From Chloroflexota bacterium (GTDB lineage Bacteria > Chloroflexota > Dehalococcoidia > UBA2979): a stretch of 17,088 nucleotides of DNA. Each line of letters begins with the position of its first letter. The first letter of the stretch is position 1. Of this stretch, positions 13,045 through 17,088 are shown piece by piece. The position numbers and the translations under genes were made by a program. Location of the stretch: contig VYDC01000004.1 of the NCBI GenBank assembly GCA_009843585.1, positions 1 through 17,088 of the forward strand, given 5' to 3'. Under the pieces are notes generated by a model. It did no database searches. It saw only the letters and a list, made by a program, of their open reading frames with translations, and was not told the DNA's origin.

Positions 13045-14079
13045 GGCGACGCCCACGAGGGCGTCGCGGATCGCGGCCCCCTCGAGCGAGCCGGCGGCCT
13101 CGGCCGCCAGGGCGAGCGCGATCGTCGCGTCGTAGGCCTCCCGCACGAACGGGCGGGACGGCAGCTCGCCGAAAGCCTCGATGTACGCGGCGTCCCAGGC
13201 CGCCGAGGCCTCGCTCTCGGGAGACGCGGGGGCGGTGCCCGGCGAACCCTCCAGGAACTGGGCGCCGATCTCCGCGATGAGCTCCTCGCTCTTCGTGCCG
13301 TCGACGAAGACGAATCTCTCGAAGATGCCGTTCTCGAGCGCCTCGCGGATGTAGACCTTCGCCTGCGCCGGGAAGCTGATCGCGACCAGGTGCGTGCCGC
13401 CCCCGCCGGCGGCCTTCTCAAGCTCCGCGAGGTACGAGGCCTGGCCGTCCTCGAGAGAGACGAGCGTCGCCGTGCCGCCGTAGCTCGCCTCGAACCCCTC
13501 CGCGAGGCCCTGCCCGTACGCGTCGTTGAGGTAGAGCACCCCGACGTTGGTGACGCCGAGCCGGCTCACCAGCTCGGCGAGCACCGGCGCCTGCGCCGCG
13601 TCGGAGATCGTGCTGCGGAAGAGGAATCCGTTGTCCTCGGCCACCGTCACCGACGGCGAGGTGGCGGAGGGCGATATCGTCGGGACCCCGGCCTCACCGG
13701 TCACGCTCTCCGCGACCGCGATCGTCACCGAGCTGGAGAGCGGACCGACGATCGCGTGCACGCCCTCGACCTCGACGAGGCGCCGCGCCTCCTCGACGCC
13801 GATCGCGGGATCGACCTGCGTGTCGCCGGTGACGAGTACGACGTCCTGGCCGTTGACGCCGCCGGCGTCGTTCACGTGCTGGATCGCGAGCTCGACGCCG
13901 GTCTGGATCTCGGGCCCGAACTCGGCGAGGGGACCGGAGAAGTCGGCGAGGAAAGCGATCTTCAGCTCGTCCTCGTCCTCCCCGCACGCCGGGGCGAGCA
14001 CAAGAGCGGCGGCGGCCGCGACGACGAAGACGACGGCGGCGATGCGCGCCGCTCCGCGCCGGGGACGAAGGTTGGTCAT
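12832..14079 (-). CDS. ABC transporter substrate-binding protein, family 6 (LivJ/LivK-like) lipoprotein
   Basis: The 415-residue product has a basic N-terminus, a long Ala/Val hydrophobic stretch and L-A-P-A-C (Cys32), a lipobox-like site followed by acidic residues, so it is probably lipid-anchored outside. The mature part is a Peripla_BP_6 two-lobe fold: L-K-I-A-F-L-A-D-F-S-G-P-L-A-E-F-G, A-I-Q-H-V-N-D-A-G-G-V-N-G, E-G-V-H-A-I-V-G-P-L-S-S-S-V and V-G-V-L-Y-L-N-D-A-Y-G-Q-G. It is the obvious binding partner of LivGFHM but is convergent with it rather than in the operon. The ATG has AGGAAGG eight bases upstream. Its last 213 coding bases overlap the open 3' extension of livM, on the other strand. 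The ligand could be branched-chain amino acids, amides, or aromatic or other carboxylates. Confidence 0.93.
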   Translation of the reverse strand: MTNLRPRRGAARIAAVVFVVAAAAALVLAPACGEDEDELKIAFLADFSGPLAEFGPEIQTGVELAIQHVNDAGGVNGQDVVLVTGDTQVDPAIGVEEARRLVEVEGVHAIVGPLSSSVTIAVAESVTGEAGVPTISPSATSPSVTVAEDNGFLFRSTISDAAQAPVLAELVSRLGVTNVGVLYLNDAYGQGLAEGFEASYGGTATLVSLEDGQASYLAELEKAAGGGGTHLVAISFPAQAKVYIREALENGIFERFVFVDGTKSEELIAEIGAQFLEGSPGTAPASPESEASAAWDAAYIEAFGELPSRPFVREAYDATIALALAAEAAGSLEGAAIRDALVGVASPGGLTVLPGAEGVRAGLEAVRDGDDVNYEGAATTLDWNADGDVTSGFVGIWTYLGGAIVEQMVVPFSLP

Positions 14080-14151
14080 CGAGAGGGCCTTCCTGTACGC
14101 GGGGGAGACCGCGCGGGCTGGCGCCCGGCTCCCCGGACTACGTCTCCCGCG

Positions 14152-14180
14152 AGTGTAGGGAGGCGCAGATCACCACGCAA
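14152..14180 (-). promoter_or_regulatory. Candidate promoter for the family-6 binding protein
   Basis: On the reverse strand, TTGCGT (14175-14180) and TACACT (14152-14157) are separated by 17 bp, giving a leader of about 65 nt before the ATG. It is the only one of the four TACACT boxes with a TTG-type -35 at the right distance. It lies in the 240-bp divergent gap between this gene and the carboxypeptidase; nothing else is recognised there. Confidence 0.45.
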
Positions 14181-14319
14181 TCGCGGAGCCGGCGCCGGGA
14201 GGATGGCCCGACGCCCGCCGTCGCGACGTGGAGGGACGCCGCCGTCACCGCGTGATCCGTCGACCGGAAGCCTCCTTCCTGTCATGCTGTGTGCGGGGCA
14301 GCGGGGGGACGGGAGCACC

Positions 14320-15765
14320 GTGCCCGGCCGCTGCACGCTCCACGTCGCCCTGCTCGCCGCCTTGCTTCTTGCACTCGCCGCGCCCGCGGCGCGCGCGCAC
14401 GCCGCTGCGGGCGGTCGCCTCAGCACGGCGCTCCAGGCCCCCGCGCCCGCGATCGGCGCCGGCGACGCGGTCGTGGTCGATGCCGACGGCGATTGCCTGC
14501 GCCTCCGCGAGTCGCCGGGACTCGGCGGGCGGGTCCTCGAGTGCCTGGACGAGGGGACCACCCTCACCGCGCTCTACGGGGCGCAGAGCGTCGACGGGCT
14601 CCTCTGGCGGGAGGTCTGGGGCGGCGGGATGCACGGGTGGGCCGCGGAGCTCCACCTCCGATCCGCTCCGCCCTCGCTCGGCTGCGGCGGCTCGGCGACG
14701 GTCCCGGTCGGCATCAGCGGGCCCGATTCGTTCCGCGCCGGCCTCACGGTCTTCGTCTGGGGCGGCGGCACGGTGCAGGGGATCCACGACGCGGCGTCGG
14801 CACGCGGGTGCAGCCCCCAGACCGTCTGGGCGACGGCACCGGACGGCAGCATGGTCGGCTACGTCTTCGGGGCGCCCTCCTTCGTCAACCGCGCCTGGTT
14901 CGATCTCTTCCCGGGAGGCCGGATCGGGGCGCCGCGCGCGCTGATCCTGCGCTGCAGCGACGGTGCGGTGCGCATCACCGAGGCCTCGCAGGTCTCGGTC
15001 GCGCGCGCGCCGGTGCCGCTCGGCTCCACCGCCGCGCCGGAGGTCGCCGCCTCGGCGGCGATCGTGGTCGACGCGGCGTCGGGTGCCGTGCTCTTCGAGG
15101 AGGACGCCCGCCGGCCGCTCCCGCCGGCGAGTCTCACGAAGATCGCGACCGCGATCGTGGCGATAGAGGGGACCGACCTCGACGCGTGGGTCGTGAGCAA
15201 CGTCGACGCGACCGCGATGCCCGACTCAAGCGTGATGGGACTGCGCGTCGGCGACTGCTTCACCGTGCGCGACCTGCTCTACGGCCTCCTCCTTCCGTCG
15301 GGGAACGACGCGGCGCTCGTGCTCGCGCGCTACATCGCCGGCGGGGAGGATGCCTTCGTGGATCGCATGCACGCGATGCTCGACCGGCTCCGCCTCGGGG
15401 AGACCGGCTTCATCGACCCGCACGGGCTCGGCGGCGACGGGCACGCGAGTTCCGCGTACGACCTCGCGATGCTCACCCGCTACGCGATGGAGATCCCCGA
15501 GTTCCGCGAGATCGTCTCGACGCGACTGCAGACCGCCCACGGGTCACGCACCCTTCACATGAGAACCGGCAACTACTTCCTCGACCGCTACGTCGGTGCC
15601 GACGGCGTGAAGACCGGCTTCACCGAGGAGGCGGGGCCCACCTTCATCGCCTCCGCCACGCGCGAGGGCCAGCAGCTCTACGCGGTCGTGCTCAACTCGC
15701 CCGACCGGTTCACCGACGCCGAGCAGCTCCTCGACTGGGCCTTCACCTCCTTCGACTTCCCCTAG
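14320..15765 (+). CDS. D-alanyl-D-alanine carboxypeptidase (peptidase S11) with N-terminal SH3-like and Cys-containing domains
   Basis: The 481-residue product starts with a signal peptide (hydrophobic residues 7-24, A-R-A cleavage near 26). Residues about 50-113 form a bacterial SH3-like domain (G-D-C-L-R-L-R-E-S-P, later W-R-E-V-W and G-W-A-A-E-L). Residues about 120-215 form a second module with Y-V-F-G-A-P-S-F-V-N. From about 235 the serine peptidase has all three motifs: S-L-T-K (Ser271, Lys274), S-G-N (327-329) and K-T-G (431-433). It would trim pentapeptides in the cell wall outside the membrane. Five cysteines (59, 75, 122, 164, 212) lie in the two N-terminal modules and could form disulfides. 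There is no C-terminal anchor helix. GTG 14320 is preferred for its signal-peptide position and GGGAG four bases upstream; in-frame ATGs at 14284 and 14203 have poor ribosome sites and would bury the signal. Confidence 0.9.
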   Translation: MPGRCTLHVALLAALLLALAAPAARAHAAAGGRLSTALQAPAPAIGAGDAVVVDADGDCLRLRESPGLGGRVLECLDEGTTLTALYGAQSVDGLLWREVWGGGMHGWAAELHLRSAPPSLGCGGSATVPVGISGPDSFRAGLTVFVWGGGTVQGIHDAASARGCSPQTVWATAPDGSMVGYVFGAPSFVNRAWFDLFPGGRIGAPRALILRCSDGAVRITEASQVSVARAPVPLGSTAAPEVAASAAIVVDAASGAVLFEEDARRPLPPASLTKIATAIVAIEGTDLDAWVVSNVDATAMPDSSVMGLRVGDCFTVRDLLYGLLLPSGNDAALVLARYIAGGEDAFVDRMHAMLDRLRLGETGFIDPHGLGGDGHASSAYDLAMLTRYAMEIPEFREIVSTRLQTAHGSRTLHMRTGNYFLDRYVGADGVKTGFTEEAGPTFIASATREGQQLYAVVLNSPDRFTDAEQLLDWAFTSFDFP

Positions 15766-15806
15766 CAGCCGACACGGGCCCGGGCAGTGTCGAGAGGGGC
15801 CTGACG

Positions 15807-15812
15807 TACACT
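15807..15812 (+). promoter_or_regulatory. Candidate -10 box TACACT for the LLM oxidoreductase gene
   Basis: TACACT preceded by CG lies 35 bp before the GTG start, giving a short leader with GGAGGA. No good -35 is seen. The spacing and context resemble the box upstream of the FAH-family gene. Confidence 0.4.
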
Positions 15813-15846
15813 CGGGCGCGGAGGCTCGGACCGCGGAGGATGTCCG

Positions 15847-16824
15847 GTGGAGATCTCGCTCGGGCTCGCGCCTCGCCCCGAGGCGACCGCTCACGCCGCG
15901 CGAGCCGAGCAGCTCGGCTTCGCGCGGGTCTGGCTCTTCGACTCGCCGGCGCTCTTCGCCGACGTGTGGATGACACTCGCCCTGGTCGCTGAACGAACGC
16001 GGCACGTCGGGATCGGGCCGGCTGTGCTCGGCTCCCACCTCAGGCACCCGGTCGCGCAGGCCTCGTCCATCGCCACGCTGGAGGCGATGGCGCCGGGGAG
16101 GGTTGCCGCCGCCTTCGGGACGGGGCTCACCAGCCGCCTGGCGCTGGGGCAGCGTCCCCTGCGCTGGTCCGCCGTCGCCCGCGGCATCTCCCAGGTCCGC
16201 GCGCTCCTCTGCGGCGAGACCGTCGAGATCGACGGCGCCTCGACGCGGCTGATGCACCTGCCGGGCTACGCGCCCCCGCGACCGCTGCGCGTCCCGCTCC
16301 TGCTCGCGGCTGACGGCCCGCGCGGCCGGGGCGTGGCCAGCGAGCTCGCAGACGGCATCGTCTGCACCCGTCCGCGACCCGGCTTCCGGCGCTGCTCGGT
16401 GCTCGCCGTCGGCACCGTGGTCGGGGAGGGGGAGCCTTCCGACTCGGAGAGGGCGCTCCTCCCGGGCCGCATCTGGTCGGCGCTCCGCTACCACGCCGCG
16501 TTCGAGCGCGATCCGACGTCGGTCGACGAGCTCCCGGACGGGGCGGCCTGGCGGCGCGACCTGGAGGAGCGCCCGGCCGGCGAGCGGCACCTCGACCTTC
16601 ACGTCGGCCACCTCGCCGCGCTGAACGAGCGGGACGCGAGGCACGTCCGGCCGCTACGGAGCCGCTCCGTGCTGACCGGCACCGCGTCCGAGCTGCGCGC
16701 CCGGCTCCGCGAGCTCGAGGAGGCGGGGGCGACCGAGCTGATCTGGGTGCCCCTCGGCGAGGCCATCGAGCGCGAGCTGGAGATGTTCGCGGCGGCGACG
16801 AACCTCCCGGCACGGGCGCCGTGA
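15847..16824 (+). CDS. LLM class flavin-dependent oxidoreductase (luciferase-like, F420- or FMN-type)
   Basis: A 325-residue luciferase-like TIM barrel. Seen are G-L-A-P-R-P-E at the N-terminus, A-R-A-E-Q-L-G-F-A-R-V-W-L-F-D-S, G-P-A-V-L-G-S-H-L-R-H-P, I-A-T-L-E-A-M-A-P-G-R-V-A-A-A-F-G-T-G and a late helical stretch E-L-R-A-R-L-R-E-L-E-E-A-G-A-T-E-L. The H-P plus L-E-x-x-x-P-G-R pattern is that of the F420-dependent methylene-H4MPT reductase-like or FMN monooxygenase groups; the cofactor cannot be decided here. It would oxidise or reduce a small organic substrate in the cytoplasm. The GTG has GGAGGA six bases upstream. Its TGA overlaps the start of the CoA-transferase gene by four bases (GTGA), so the two are probably translationally coupled and act in one pathway. 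Confidence 0.88.
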   Translation: MEISLGLAPRPEATAHAARAEQLGFARVWLFDSPALFADVWMTLALVAERTRHVGIGPAVLGSHLRHPVAQASSIATLEAMAPGRVAAAFGTGLTSRLALGQRPLRWSAVARGISQVRALLCGETVEIDGASTRLMHLPGYAPPRPLRVPLLLAADGPRGRGVASELADGIVCTRPRPGFRRCSVLAVGTVVGEGEPSDSERALLPGRIWSALRYHAAFERDPTSVDELPDGAAWRRDLEERPAGERHLDLHVGHLAALNERDARHVRPLRSRSVLTGTASELRARLRELEEAGATELIWVPLGEAIERELEMFAAATNLPARAP

Positions 16825-17088
16825 CGCGCCCCGGATCGGGCGAGACCCGCCCCGCAGAGAGCGGTCACCGTTCGTCAGCGGGACCCGCGGCGGGGGCGGA
16901 CGCCGCTCTGCGCGTCGTCGAGCTCGGCGAGGGCGTCGCGGTGCCCTACGCGGGCAAGCTCCTCGCCGAGACCGGCGCCGACGTCGCCAAGGTCGAACCG
17001 CCCGGGGGCGATGGCGCGCGGCGGGCGGGGCCCTTCCCGGGCGATCGGCCCGACCCGGAGGCGAGCGCGCTCTTCCACTACCAGAACA
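16821..17088 (+). CDS. CaiB/BaiF (class III) CoA-transferase, 3'-truncated by the window end
   Basis: Eighty-nine codons are visible before the window ends. After a variable leader of about 27 residues the family N-terminus is clear: L-R-V-V-E-L-G-E-G-V-A-V-P-Y-A-G-K-L-L-A, then E-T-G-A-D-V-A-K-V-E-P-P-G-G-D and A-L-F-H-Y-Q-N. Class III enzymes move CoA between a donor thioester and an organic acid. The catalytic Asp (Asp169 in formyl-CoA transferase) would lie beyond the window. The GTG is inside the GTGA overlap with the LLM gene; there is no other start before the conserved region. Substrate candidates include carnitine-, oxalate-, benzylsuccinate- or mesaconate-like acids, but nothing visible picks one. 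Confidence 0.88.
   Translation, partial: MTRPGSGETRPAESGHRSSAGPAAGADAALRVVELGEGVAVPYAGKLLAETGADVAKVEPPGGDGARRAGPFPGDRPDPEASALFHYQN

Noticed and set aside
13390..14319. N-terminal extension of the carboxypeptidase frame
   Set aside because: It is antisense to the family-6 binding protein, and then passes through intergenic DNA; the signal peptide only fits near 14320.
15771..15791. GACAC/GTGTC inverted repeat after the carboxypeptidase as a terminator
   Set aside because: Only a 5-bp stem around an 11-base loop, with no T-tract; it is too weak to call.

Overview
The window is a high-GC bacterial chromosome segment (most codons end in G or C, and GTG starts are common) packed with ordinary-looking metabolic, transport and envelope genes. 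No phage, IS, CRISPR, tRNA or rRNA was seen. Two secreted proteins carry Pro/Ala/Thr-rich linkers, one of them right after a lipobox. Together with the LLM flavoenzyme, CaiB/BaiF, FAH and acyl-CoA dehydrogenase genes, this suggests Chloroflexota (Dehalococcoidia/SAR202-like) or a deep-branching actinobacterium such as Thermoleophilia. This placement is an inference; I lean weakly to Chloroflexota.

Layout. 1-912 (+): 3' part of a secreted HNH/DUF1524 nuclease with a C-terminal excalibur domain. 992-1975 (+): FAH-family hydrolase, followed by a hairpin terminator. 2117-3826 (+): a divergent GroEL without an adjacent groES. 3893-5119 (-): acyl-CoA dehydrogenase. 5120-5512: a 393-bp divergent regulatory region with a promoter and a strong 10-bp inverted repeat. 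5513-7255 (+): a Tat/lipobox family-5 solute-binding protein without its own permeases, ended by a strong terminator. 7348-9224 (-): a three-gene operon of Rid-family protein, carboxymuconolactone-decarboxylase-like protein and crotonase. 9367-12777 or beyond (+): the branched-chain-amino-acid-type ABC transporter livG-livF-livH-livM, coupled by 4-bp GTGA overlaps. 12832-14079 (-): the matching family-6 substrate-binding lipoprotein, convergent with livM. 14320-15765 (+): an SH3-domain D-Ala-D-Ala carboxypeptidase. 15847-16824 (+): LLM-class flavin oxidoreductase, coupled by another GTGA overlap to a CaiB/BaiF CoA-transferase that runs off the window end.

How the genes may work together (inference): the transporters bring in small organic or amino-acid-like substrates; a CoA-transferase makes the thioester; acyl-CoA dehydrogenase and crotonase carry out beta-oxidation-like steps; FAH, LLM, CMD-like and Rid proteins handle ring or ketone cleavage, oxygenation or reactive by-products. 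Several of these enzymes lack the textbook catalytic residues of their families (Rid Arg, crotonase Glu pair, CMD/AhpD Cys pair), so their exact reactions are open. I see no clear new defence or mobile system. The best leads are the atypical catabolic set, the divergent lone GroEL, the livM reading frame without a stop, and the promoter plus inverted repeat upstream of the family-5 binding protein.
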